Positions 31,803 to 38,970 of a DNA stretch of 38,970 nucleotides are shown in pieces. The stretch covers positions 1 to 38,970 of the forward strand of contig DATFQI010000275.1 of the NCBI GenBank assembly GCA_035264365.1, in the 5' to 3' direction. A program made the translations under genes and the position numbers. The first letter of the stretch is position 1; every line of letters starts with the position of its first letter. The notes under the pieces are model-generated. The model saw nothing but the letters and a program-made list of their open reading frames with translations. It did no database searches and was not told the origin of the DNA. The stretch comes from DATFQI01 sp035264365. Lineage in GTDB: Bacteria; Actinomycetota; Thermoleophilia; Solirubrobacterales; Solirubrobacteraceae.

Positions 31803-32487
31803 GCTCGTCGCGGTCGGCGAGGCCGAGCTGGCCCGCATGCGCGACCGCCTGGCCGAGATCGAGGCCGAGTACGCGATGCTCGAGGCCGAGCTCGCCGTCT
31901 TCCAGGCCGACTACACGCGCGAGGTCGTCACCGTGCTCGCGCAGCTGCACGACGTCGAGGCGCGGATCCTGGCGCTGACCGGCGACCCCGCGGAAGCCGG
32001 CGAGGCGCGCGAGCGGGCGCGCCGCACGACCGCCGCGGCAAGCGCGCTCGCGCCGCCGCCAGAGCCGGTGCCGCCCGCCTCGCTCAAGCGCCTGTTTCGC
32101 GACGCCGCCAAGCGGATGCACCCCGACCTCGCCCCGACCGCGGAGGCGCGCGAGCACGCCGAGGCGTTCATGAAGCGCCTCAACGACGCCTACCGCGCCG
32201 CCGACGGGGAGGTGATCGCCGATCTGGTGCGCCAGTGGGACGCCTCGCCGTTCGCGCCCGGGTCGGAGGAGGACGGCGTGCGCCGCGTGGCCGCCGTCCA
32301 GGCCGCGATGACGCGCGCCCAGCGGCGGCTCGACGAGCTGCGCGACTCCGAGTTGGCGCGCATGATGGAGCGCGCTATGGCCTCCGCCGCCGCGGGCGAG
32401 GACCACATCGCGACGCTGCGGCACCACGCCGAGCTGGCGGTCGCGGACGCGCGCGCCCGGCTCGCACGCCTGGAGGCCCGCGGCTAG
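31762..32487 (+). CDS. J-domain-like protein with coiled coil
   Basis: The protein has 241 residues. The first part (about 10-70) is a coiled coil: ELARMRDRLAEIEAEYAMLEAELAVFQ. The middle has LKRLFRDAAKRMHPDLAP, in which HPD is the motif J proteins use to stimulate DnaK ATPase. LNDAYRAADG follows and a helical C-terminus ends the protein. There is no G/F region or zinc domain, so it is a specialised co-chaperone or a J-like adaptor. The client is unknown. ATG 31762 lies inside the preceding gene's end; GTG 31774 is an alternative. It overlaps the convergent kinase by 4 nt. Confidence 0.75.
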   Translation: MISPVPQEEPQPAELVAVGEAELARMRDRLAEIEAEYAMLEAELAVFQADYTREVVTVLAQLHDVEARILALTGDPAEAGEARERARRTTAAASALAPPPEPVPPASLKRLFRDAAKRMHPDLAPTAEAREHAEAFMKRLNDAYRAADGEVIADLVRQWDASPFAPGSEEDGVRRVAAVQAAMTRAQRRLDELRDSELARMMERAMASAAAGEDHIATLRHHAELAVADARARLARLEARG

Positions 32488-33923
32488 GCGGGCACCGGCA
32501 CCACGGCGCGGATCGTCGTGCCGCGACCGGGCGGGCTGGAGACCGTCAGCGTGCCGTCGGAGGCGCCGACGCGGTCGGCGAGCCCGCTGAGGCCCGATCC
32601 GTTGGAGGCGTCGGCGCCGCCGATCCCGTCGTCGGCGACCTCCACCACGAGCTCCGAGTCGACCTGGGCGATCCGGATCGTCGCGTGGCTGGCCTCCGCG
32701 TACTTGGCGACGTTGGTGAGCGCCTCCGCGACGGTGAAATAGGCCGTGGCCTCCAGCGACGGCGCGAGCCGCTCGCGCGGGACCTCGACGACCTCCACGG
32801 GCACCGGCGCGCGCGTGCCGAGCGCCTCGATCGCCGCCGCCAGGCCGCGCTCGGTCAGCACCGCCGGGTGGATGCCGCGCGCGAGCTCGCGCAGCTCGGC
32901 CGAGGCCTCGGCCAGCCCCTCGCCGATCCGGTCGAGCTCGCCCGCAGCCGTGCTGGGATCCGCGAGGATCTTCTTGCGAGCGATCCGGACGTCGAGCCCG
33001 AGCGCCACGAGCCGCTGCTGCGCGCCGTCATGCAGGTCGCGCTCGATCCGGCGCCGGGCGGCGTCGGCCGCCTCCACGATGCGCACGCGCGAGGCGCGCA
33101 GCTCCTCGGTGCGGGCGCGGTCGATCTCCTGGCGGCGCAGCGCCTCCTCGGCGGCCCGGCGCTCGGTGATGTCGAACAGCGCGCCGTCCATCCACAGCCG
33201 CCCGCCCGGCCCGTTCACGAGCTGCCCGCGATCGAGCACCCACCGCACCTGCCCGTCTGCGCGCAGGATCCGGTACTCGACCACGAACCCTGCCTCCGGG
33301 TGGGCGTGCGCGGACGCGACCGCGCGCGTGACGCGCTTGCGGTCGCGCGGGTGCACGATGCTCATCAGCGTCCGCTTGGCGCTGGCCACGAAGTCGACCG
33401 GCGGATAGCCGGAGATGCGCTCGATCTCGTCGCTGATCAGCTCGAGCGTGTGGCCGGCGTGCCAGGCGGAGCGGTAGATCGCACCCGGGACGTTGACGAG
33501 CAGGGCGCGCACGAGCATGTCGTCGGCGCGCTGCTGGGCGGCGCGCACCCCGGCGCGGGCGCGCGCGAGCAGCTCCCCGCGCGTGAACGGGCGGTGCAGG
33601 TAGTCGTCGGCGCCGGCGTCCAGGGCCGAGTCGGCGCCGCGACCCTTGGCCGGAACGGTGATCGCCAGCAGCCAGGGGTCGCTGAGCTGGACGCGCTCGC
33701 GCAGCATGCGGCAGACGCCCGCGGCGTCCATCCCGGCCGGCTCGCGGTCGACGATCACCAGGTCGGCCGGCTCGTCCTCGAGCATCTTCACGGCGCTCCT
33801 CGCGTCGCGGACCGTGCGCGGCACGTGCCCGGCGGAGCGCAGCCAGGGCGTGACCTCGGGCTCGACCATGCCGACCACGAGCACGCCAGACTGGCGACGG
33901 CGTACGGACTCAGGGGACGGCAC
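32484..33923 (-). CDS. Hybrid sensor kinase: degenerate receiver, PAS, HisKA_3, HATPase
   Basis: The protein has 479 residues and no transmembrane segment. The order is a receiver-like domain (about 13-125), a PAS domain (about 140-255, ending ALFDITERRAAEE), HisKA_3 with H298 in RRIERDLHDGAQQRL, and HATPase_c with EALTNVAKYAE, DDGIGG and GLSGLADRVGASDG. The receiver keeps a candidate phosphoacceptor (D59 in LVIVDREPAG). It lacks the acidic pair after strand 1 (VLVVGMVEPE instead of VDDE), and the conserved lysine is arginine (R111 in DYLHRPF), so phosphorylation is doubtful. GTG 33923 has no ribosome binding site but has GATAAT 6 nt upstream. Confidence 0.9.
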   Translation of the reverse strand: MPSPESVRRRQSGVLVVGMVEPEVTPWLRSAGHVPRTVRDARSAVKMLEDEPADLVIVDREPAGMDAAGVCRMLRERVQLSDPWLLAITVPAKGRGADSALDAGADDYLHRPFTRGELLARARAGVRAAQQRADDMLVRALLVNVPGAIYRSAWHAGHTLELISDEIERISGYPPVDFVASAKRTLMSIVHPRDRKRVTRAVASAHAHPEAGFVVEYRILRADGQVRWVLDRGQLVNGPGGRLWMDGALFDITERRAAEEALRRQEIDRARTEELRASRVRIVEAADAARRRIERDLHDGAQQRLVALGLDVRIARKKILADPSTAAGELDRIGEGLAEASAELRELARGIHPAVLTERGLAAAIEALGTRAPVPVEVVEVPRERLAPSLEATAYFTVAEALTNVAKYAEASHATIRIAQVDSELVVEVADDGIGGADASNGSGLSGLADRVGASDGTLTVSSPPGRGTTIRAVVPVPA

Positions 33924-33929
33924 CTGGCG

Positions 33930-33935
33930 ATTATC
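33930..33935 (-). promoter_or_regulatory. Candidate -10 box of the hybrid kinase gene (leaderless)
   Basis: On the minus strand GATAAT is close to the consensus -10 and ends 6 nt before GTG 33923. This is the best match among the four boxes with identical spacing. Confidence 0.45.
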
Positions 33936-34111
33936 GCCGACTTGATGAACGCTTGAGGGACTCCTGAGGTGAGCCTCATCGGATGCCGTCAGATTTCACG
34001 GCAGCCGTTCGACGAAGCCCGAGATCCGAGCCTCGGGGCGAGCGGAGTCACAAGCGCCGGGACCGACGGGTAGCTCCCCTTCCGCCTCCCGCCCGGCGTG
34101 CGGTCCAGCCG

Positions 34112-34143
34112 GGAGGGGGCCGTTCCCCTGCGGTCCCCTCCCG
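34112..34143 (+). other. Hairpin in the leader of the DUF1206 gene
   Basis: GGGAGGGG (34112-34119) pairs with CCCCTCCC (34136-34143), with a short inner stem. It lies 44 nt before ATG 34188, inside a 264-nt non-coding gap that is otherwise featureless. It could affect translation or mark a regulatory leader. Low certainty. Confidence 0.3.
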
Positions 34144-34187
34144 CTGGCCCGACTGCGTGGCCCGGAGGGCGGGTACCCGGCACGGTC

Positions 34188-35021
34188 ATGGACACCACGG
34201 CCCCGGTCCGGCAGGCACGCTCGCACGGCACGCGCATCGGAACCTCCCGCGGGTTCTGCTGGTTCGCCCGCTTCGGCCTCGCGGCGCGCGGCGTCGTCTA
34301 CATCGTGATCGGCTTCCTCGCGATCAAGGTCGCGCTCGGCGACGGCGGCAAGGCGGCCGACCAGCAGGGCGCGATGGCGGCGATCGCCAAGCAGCCGGCC
34401 GGCACGATGATGCTCGCGGCGGTGGCGATCGGCCTGCTCGGCTACGCCTCGTGGCGGCTGCTGCGGGCGGCGCTCGGCGGCACGCGCGGCCAGGACGACC
34501 TCAAGGACCGCGTCGACGGCGTCGCGAGCGGCATCTCCTACGCGATCCTGTTCGCCGCGGCCGTGAAGATCCTCGCGGGCGCCGGGGGCGGCGGCGGCGG
34601 CGGCGGCGCGGACCCCGACCAGGCCGCGGGCGGCGTGCTCGGCTGGCCGGGCGGCCCGTGGATCGTCGGGATCGTGGGCGCCGTTGTGATCGGCGTCGGC
34701 CTCCAGCAGGGCTATAAGGGCATCACCCGCTCGTTCATGGAGGAGACCGACACCCACTCGATGGACGACCGGGTCAAGCACGGGTACACGGCGTTCGGCA
34801 TCTTCGGCCACCTCGCCCGCATGGCCGTGTTCGGGCTGATCGGCTGGTTCCTGATCAAGGCCGCGATCGACTACAAGCCCAAGGAGGCGGTCGCGCTCGA
34901 CGGCGCGCTCGCCAAGCTCGCCCACGCGCCCAACGGCCCGCTCCTGCTCGGCATCGTGGCGGCCGGCCTGATCGGCTTCGGCGCGTTCTCGCTGGTCGAG
35001 TCTCGCTACCGGCGCGTCTAG
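34188..35021 (+). CDS. DUF1206 membrane protein
   Basis: The protein has 277 residues with three repeats of a two-helix unit, the DUF1206 pattern: FARFGLAARGVVYIVIGFLAIKVAL, then VASGISYAILFAAAVKIL, then FGHLARMAVFGLIGWFLIKAA. That is about six membrane helices in total. A run of eight or nine glycines separates units one and two. The function is unknown; members occur widely in soil bacteria and cyanobacteria. ATG 34188 is the best start although no ribosome binding site is evident. It is divergent from the hybrid kinase. Confidence 0.85.
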   Translation: MDTTAPVRQARSHGTRIGTSRGFCWFARFGLAARGVVYIVIGFLAIKVALGDGGKAADQQGAMAAIAKQPAGTMMLAAVAIGLLGYASWRLLRAALGGTRGQDDLKDRVDGVASGISYAILFAAAVKILAGAGGGGGGGGADPDQAAGGVLGWPGGPWIVGIVGAVVIGVGLQQGYKGITRSFMEETDTHSMDDRVKHGYTAFGIFGHLARMAVFGLIGWFLIKAAIDYKPKEAVALDGALAKLAHAPNGPLLLGIVAAGLIGFGAFSLVESRYRRV

Positions 35022-35045
35022 GTCCATGGCGGTACAACCTGGGCG

Positions 35046-35561
35046 GTGCATCAGGTCATCGTCCTCAACGGCGGCTCGAGCTCCGGCAAGACGACGATTG
35101 CGGCGCGGCTGCAGGAGCTCCTGCCCGACGACTGGCAGCGGTACGGCATCGACGACCTCGTCGACGCGCTCCCTGCGGACGCCGGCATCGCCTTCGGGGA
35201 GCACGGCGAGATCGAGATCGACGAGCGCTTCCGCGAGCTCGAGACGGCGTGGATGTCCGGGATCGGTGCGATGGCCCGCGCGGGCGCGCGCGTGATCCTC
35301 GACGACGTCTTCCTCGGCGGTGCCGCCTCCCAGGAGCGCACCCGGGCGCACCTCGCCGGCCTGGACGTGCTCTGGGTCGGCGTCCACTGCGACCCCTCGG
35401 TCGCCGCCGCCCGCGAGGCCACCCGCGACGACCGGATCGCGGGGATGGCGGCCTCCCAGGCCACGATCGTCCACGAGGGCGTCGCCTACGACCTCGAGGT
35501 CGACACGACCTCCACCGCGCCCGTCGAGTGCGCGCGCGTCATCGCGTCGCGCGTCATCTGA
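35046..35561 (+). CDS. Chloramphenicol phosphotransferase-like (CPT) P-loop kinase
   Basis: The protein has 171 residues. It has Walker A GGSSSGKTT at 9-17 and an acidic pair D36-D37 in RYGIDDLVDAL, at the position of the catalytic Asp37 of Streptomyces CPT. AGARVILDDVFLGG and WVGVHCDP follow, all as in the CPT family. The founding member inactivates chloramphenicol by 3'-phosphorylation, but most homologues have unknown substrates, so resistance should not be assumed. The start is GTG 35046, with TACAAC 7 nt upstream. The 3' end overlaps the convergent ltrA-like gene by 76 nt. Confidence 0.82.
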   Translation: MHQVIVLNGGSSSGKTTIAARLQELLPDDWQRYGIDDLVDALPADAGIAFGEHGEIEIDERFRELETAWMSGIGAMARAGARVILDDVFLGGAASQERTRAHLAGLDVLWVGVHCDPSVAAAREATRDDRIAGMAASQATIVHEGVAYDLEVDTTSTAPVECARVIASRVI

Positions 35562-36736
35562 AGCGTCCCGCGCCGCGACGCCCGCAGCTCCCACAGCACG
35601 AGCGCGGTCAGGAGCGCCCCGACCGCCACGGCGAGCAGCAGTGCGCTGACCTCGCCGCCGATCGGCACCAGCAGGACGAGGCACCCAGCGACCAGCACCC
35701 GGGGGACGTCCGTCGTCCCGGTCATCCGCCGTCCGAACAAGGTCTCGCCGGCCAGGAAGAGCGCAGGGCCGCCGAGCATCATCGCCAGGCCGACCCCATG
35801 CAGCGCATCGTGTGGATGGGCCATCAGCAGATCGGTGCCGACCGCGGTCGCGATGATGCCGGCGACGATCGGCAGGTGGAGGTAGGTGTAGGCGTCGCGC
35901 GCGAGGCGGCCGGGGTCATCGCACGTGGCCAGCGTGATGCGCGCCTTTTCGGCGGTCGCGCCGAAGTACAGCCACCACAGCGCCGCGGTCTGGACGAAGG
36001 CGACGACGAGGCAGACCACGACGGTCGGCGTCAGCCCCGCGGCGGAGGCGGTCGCTCCGGTGACGACGATCGATTCGCCGAGGGCGATGATGATGAAGAG
36101 CTGACAGCGCTCGGCGAAGTGGCCTCCCTCGATGTCGTAGTCGGTCGTGGACGCCCGCCCACGGCCCGGCAGCCAGTAGCCGGCCGCGGGCGCGGCGAGC
36201 TCGAGCGCGAGGGCCGGGATCCACAGCACGAGCCGCTGGTCGCCGTCGAGCGTCGCGCCGGCGAGCCACAGCACGCCGGACGCGGCGCTCCAGACGACCA
36301 GCCGCTCGAACACCTCGCGGAGCCGGTGACGCCGCTTGAGCAGCAGCGCCGCGGCGGCGTTGCGGCCCACCTGCAGCGCGACGTAGCTCCCGGCGAACAG
36401 CAACGCCTTCTCACCGAACGCATCCGGCAGCGCGGCGGCCATCAGCAGGCTGCCGACCATCACCCCGGTGAGCACCCCGCGGACAGCCGGGGAGGCCGGG
36501 TCGAACCAGTTGGCCATCCACGTCGTGTAGATCCATGCCCACCAGACGACGAGCAGCAGGAACGCCGCCCGCGCCAGGCCGGCGACGGTGAGGTCGTCGA
36601 GGATCTGGTGCGACAGCTGCGTGACGGCGAAGACGTAGACGAGGTCGAAGAACAGCTCGACGGTGGTCGTCGGCTGCGTCGCACGCTCGTCGCGCGGCCG
36701 CAGGTGGCGCAGCGGCGTGGCGGCCGCGGCGGTCAC
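35486..36736 (-). CDS. ltrA: LtrA-family membrane protein
   Basis: The protein has 416 residues with about 11 hydrophobic segments. The family signature TTVELFFDLVYVFAVTQLSHQIL opens the protein, and WWAWIYTTWMANWFDP, GGHFAERCQLFIIIALGESIVVTGAT and YTYLHLPIVAGIIATAVG follow. LtrA was named for a low-temperature phenotype in Listeria; its molecular role is unresolved. GTG 36736 overlaps the upstream stop (GTGA), so it is the last gene of a three-gene minus-strand operon. Confidence 0.9.
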   Translation of the reverse strand: MTAAAATPLRHLRPRDERATQPTTTVELFFDLVYVFAVTQLSHQILDDLTVAGLARAAFLLLVVWWAWIYTTWMANWFDPASPAVRGVLTGVMVGSLLMAAALPDAFGEKALLFAGSYVALQVGRNAAAALLLKRRHRLREVFERLVVWSAASGVLWLAGATLDGDQRLVLWIPALALELAAPAAGYWLPGRGRASTTDYDIEGGHFAERCQLFIIIALGESIVVTGATASAAGLTPTVVVCLVVAFVQTAALWWLYFGATAEKARITLATCDDPGRLARDAYTYLHLPIVAGIIATAVGTDLLMAHPHDALHGVGLAMMLGGPALFLAGETLFGRRMTGTTDVPRVLVAGCLVLLVPIGGEVSALLLAVAVGALLTALVLWELRASRRGTLQMTRDAMTRAHSTGAVEVVSTSRS

Positions 36737-37113
36737 CGGTCGGAGCCTCCCTCGCGGGCACCGGCGACGATCCGGTGCGGCAGCAGGTCCAGGAGGGCCC
36801 GGCCGGCGTGTCGGAGGCGCTGCAGGAGCAGCGACCCGTGGTCCCGATGGCGGGCGCGGAGGTGGTGGACGATCAGGTACGGCGTGGACAGGACCGCGAC
36901 GATCAGCCCGAGGACGAGCCCCGCGACGAGGACGGGGACGACGACGAGGAAGGCGAGGATCGCCAGCGGCGGGCAGACCAGCAGTCCGATCAGGACCACG
37001 GCGGCGACCTCGATCCCGCGGAGGCCCTCGGCGGCGGCGAGACCGACCAGCGAGGCGTCCTCCTCGAGCTTCTCGGTGGGCGAGAGCGGCGTGTATGCGC
37101 CAGGGGCGGTCAT
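36733..37113 (-). CDS. Small membrane protein of the ltrA operon
   Basis: The protein has 126 residues. A short acidic N-terminus is followed by two long hydrophobic helices (VAAVVLIGLLVCPPLAILAFLVVVPVLVAGLVLGLIVAVL) and a basic, histidine-rich tail (HHLRARHRDHG). I do not recognise the family. The start is ATG 37113, with GAGGTGG 5 nt upstream; the longer GTG reading to 37122 is less likely. It is coupled to ltrA by GTGA, and its ribosome binding site overlaps the stop of the hydrolase gene. Confidence 0.75.
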   Translation of the reverse strand: MTAPGAYTPLSPTEKLEEDASLVGLAAAEGLRGIEVAAVVLIGLLVCPPLAILAFLVVVPVLVAGLVLGLIVAVLSTPYLIVHHLRARHRDHGSLLLQRLRHAGRALLDLLPHRIVAGAREGGSDR

Positions 37114-37123
37114 CGGATCCACC

Positions 37124-37837
37124 TCAGGCCACCGCGCGCAGCGCGGCGGCGTCGAGGATCAGCCCGGCGGTCGTGCCGGGGTGGGCGACGGGGACCGCGT
37201 GCGACGCGCCGGGGATCTCGATCGTGCGGTGGGCGCCGGCGCGCTCGGCCATGTAGTGCTCGAGCGCCTTGGGGATGTTGCAGTCCTCCTCGCCGAAGAC
37301 GAACCAGGACGGCAGCTCCCGCCACAGCGGCCGCTCGCCGGACGGCTCGACGAGCGCCTCCTGGGTGACGGGGCGCTGGGTGGCGGCCATCCGCGCCGCC
37401 TGCGACGCGGAGACGTCCGCGCAGAACTGCTCGTGGAAGCGCTCTTGGACGATCGTCAGGTCGGTCGTGCCGTCGCTGAGCCGGACGGGCTGCAGCGCGT
37501 CGCCGAGCGTGCTGCCGGGGAAGACCGCCGACAGCTCGAAGCAGCTGTCGCCGTGCTTCGGGGCGAACGCGGCGACGTAGACGAGCCCGACGATCTCGCC
37601 GGCGTCGGGGTCGACGTTCGTGATGACGGCGCCGCCGTAGGAGTGACCGACGAGCACGACGGGGCCCTCGATGGCCCGGATGTGGTCGCTGACGTAGGCG
37701 GCGTCGGAAGCGACCCCGCGCAGCGGGTTGGCGACGGCGACGACGGGATGGCCCGCGTCGAGCAGGCGATCGATGACCTGATCCCAGCTCGAGGATTCGG
37801 CGAAGGCGCCGTGGACGAGCACGATGGTGGGGCGCAT
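37124..37837 (-). CDS. Alpha/beta hydrolase
   Basis: The protein has 237 residues. The oxyanion-side motif IVLVHGAFAESSSW is near the N-terminus, the nucleophile elbow GHSYGG puts the catalytic serine at 66, and the late GASHAVPVAHP provides the histidine. It resembles EstC/salicylate-esterase-like soluble hydrolases that are common in soil bacteria. The substrate is unknown. ATG 37837 has AAAGGG upstream; the longer reading from 37873 has no support. It is the first gene of the operon with the small membrane protein and ltrA. Confidence 0.88.
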   Translation of the reverse strand: MRPTIVLVHGAFAESSSWDQVIDRLLDAGHPVVAVANPLRGVASDAAYVSDHIRAIEGPVVLVGHSYGGAVITNVDPDAGEIVGLVYVAAFAPKHGDSCFELSAVFPGSTLGDALQPVRLSDGTTDLTIVQERFHEQFCADVSASQAARMAATQRPVTQEALVEPSGERPLWRELPSWFVFGEEDCNIPKALEHYMAERAGAHRTIEIPGASHAVPVAHPGTTAGLILDAAALRAVA

Positions 37838-37925
37838 GGCGGTTCCCTTTCGGTTGGCGCGGAACGGCCACACCGTCGCGCCCCGAGGCCCTCGCCCGCG
37901 TCCGTGTGATCCCCTAGTCCGTGCC

Positions 37926-38970
37926 CTAGGCGGGTGCCATCGCCTGCTCGGCGTCCGGGAGCGCCGCGCGGAGCTCCTTGCGCGACCGGATGCCGAGCTT
38001 CGCGAACACCTTGTGCAGGTGGTACTCGACGGTGCGCGCGCTTATGAACAGCTCGGCGCCGATCTCCTGGTTCGTCTGGCCCTGCTGCGCGAGCCGGGCC
38101 ACCTGCGTCTCCTGCGGGGTCAGTACGTCCCGTGTCTCGACCGTGAGCCTGCGCACCGTCTCGCCCGTGGCCGTCAGCTCGCGGCGGGCACGCTCGGCGA
38201 ACGCCTCCGCTCCCATGCGTCCGAACTGCTCGTGGGCCGTGCGCAACTGCTCGCGCGCGTCGACGCGGCGGCCCTCGCGCCGGAGCCACTCGCCGTAGAG
38301 CAGGTGGGCGCGGGCGAGCTCCGCACGGACCCGGGTGCGCCCGAGCCGCTCGATCGCCTCGCGATAGAGCCCGTCGGCCTCCTCGCCGTCGCTCAATAGC
38401 GCCTGTGAGCGTGCCAGGACGCCGAGCGCCCAGTCCGTGCCGGCGGCGCGCATCCGCTCTTCCAGCCTCGGCAGCGCGGCGGCGGCGACGTCCGGCAGGC
38501 CGGCGCGGGTCGCCGCCTCGACGAGCTCCGGCAGCGACGCGCTGTCGTAGCCCCAGTCGCCGTCCTCGCTGCCGCGCCTGGCACCCTCGAGCGCGGCGTC
38601 GTAGCGACCCAGGCCGTTGTTGAGGATGGCGGTCGCATAGCCGGCCAGGGCCGGCACCGTCCCCTCGGCCCCGTTGCCGAGGCCGGCGTTGATCAGCTGC
38701 ATCGCCTCGGCCTCGACGCCGCGCCAGGCGGCGACGAGGACTCCCGCGAAGCGGAACCCCGCGTTGCCGGTCGCGACCGCGATCTCGTCCGCCTCCTGGA
38801 TCAGCACCGAGGCCGCGTCGAGCTCGCCGGCGAAGACCTGCGCGCCCGAGCGGTAGACGAGCGCGACCGGGAGCAGGGCGAGTGCCCCCGTGTCCCGGGC
38901 CAGCCGCACCGCGCGGGAGGAGAGCGCGTGGAACGCGTCGTCGTCCCACAGCTCGAACACCGCCGTCGAC
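37926..38970 (-). CDS. LuxR-family regulator, C-terminal part (cut by right edge)
   Basis: At least 348 residues are encoded, with the N-terminus beyond the window. The visible part is a helical TPR-like region (repeated A-rich helices such as DAASVLIQEADEIAVATG and LYGEWLRREGRRVDAREQL). A LuxR/GerE helix-turn-helix follows at the end: LTPQETQVARLAQQGQTNQEIGAELFISARTVEYHLHKVFAKLGI. This arrangement fits the large ATPase-containing LuxR regulators, whose N-terminal AAA domain would lie outside the window. It is upstream of, and in the same direction as, the hydrolase operon, with 88 nt between. Confidence 0.9.
   Translation of the reverse strand, partial: STAVFELWDDDAFHALSSRAVRLARDTGALALLPVALVYRSGAQVFAGELDAASVLIQEADEIAVATGNAGFRFAGVLVAAWRGVEAEAMQLINAGLGNGAEGTVPALAGYATAILNNGLGRYDAALEGARRGSEDGDWGYDSASLPELVEAATRAGLPDVAAAALPRLEERMRAAGTDWALGVLARSQALLSDGEEADGLYREAIERLGRTRVRAELARAHLLYGEWLRREGRRVDAREQLRTAHEQFGRMGAEAFAERARRELTATGETVRRLTVETRDVLTPQETQVARLAQQGQTNQEIGAELFISARTVEYHLHKVFAKLGIRSRKELRAALPDAEQAMAPA

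Noticed and set aside
35046..35561. Chloramphenicol resistance determinant
   Set aside because: The CPT fold is clear but most homologues have unknown substrates; no resistance context is present.
35249..37909. 886-residue plus-strand reading frame
   Set aside because: It overlaps four well-supported genes and its sequence is low-complexity Arg/Gly/Asp-rich shadow.
1..38970. CRISPR array or phage structural module
   Set aside because: No regularly spaced repeats, cas genes, capsid, terminase or tail genes were seen; the only mobile signature is the tRNA-His scar.

Overview
The window is very GC-rich, with short intergenic gaps, many GTG starts, ATGA/GTGA gene overlaps and several start codons with no ribosome binding site. 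This fits a high-GC actinomycete. The mix of LAL and LuxR regulators, a DUF6325-type protein, LtrA, DUF1206 and a complete purine-ring degradation set would suit a soil lineage such as the Solirubrobacterales (Thermoleophilia). That placement is an inference from gene content, not a phylogeny.

Region 1 (1-6184) looks like a small stress or signalling island: a flavodoxin-like protein cut by the left edge, a short NarL-type histidine kinase, a multi-pass membrane protein, a DUF6325-like protein, a LAL-type (MalT-like) regulator, a carboxymuconolactone-decarboxylase-like protein and a DUF1269-like glycine-zipper protein. A 19-bp motif (CATSCGRTYCGYGCGATGY) occurs five times here. Each copy points at the start of a gene, and three of the copies lie 73-74 nt from it. 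I read it as a shared operator or promoter element.

Region 2 (6185-8418) holds an intact tRNA-His gene with a classic terminator, and a second copy of the 3' half of that tRNA 1.7 kb away in the same orientation. Between them lie an integrase N-terminus, a headless small membrane ORF and an intact formylglycine-generating-enzyme-like gene. This is best explained as a decayed tRNA-integrated element.

Region 3 (8452-30998) is dominated by purine catabolism. A translationally coupled operon (8965-15805) encodes a three-subunit xanthine dehydrogenase, an 8-oxoguanine/guanine deaminase-like amidohydrolase, an unrecognised 82-aa protein and adenine deaminase. A second block (25025-30998) has an NCS2 purine permease divergent from OHCU decarboxylase, urate oxidase, hydroxyisourate hydrolase, allantoate amidohydrolase, allantoinase and a DUF3830 protein. 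Together they would import purine bases, convert adenine to hypoxanthine, then xanthine, urate, 5-hydroxyisourate, OHCU, allantoin and allantoate, and release ammonia. Between the blocks are a secreted glycosidase-like protein, a furA-katG operon, lysA, a serine hydrolase, a 74-aa repeat protein, proC, a 5'-truncated acetyltransferase and a phytase-like esterase. KatG could remove H2O2 made by urate oxidase.

Region 4 (31001-38970) has an NTF2-like membrane-anchored protein, a J-domain protein, a hybrid sensor kinase with a degenerate receiver domain, a DUF1206 membrane protein, a CPT-type kinase, an LtrA / small membrane protein / alpha-beta hydrolase operon and a LuxR-type regulator cut by the right edge.
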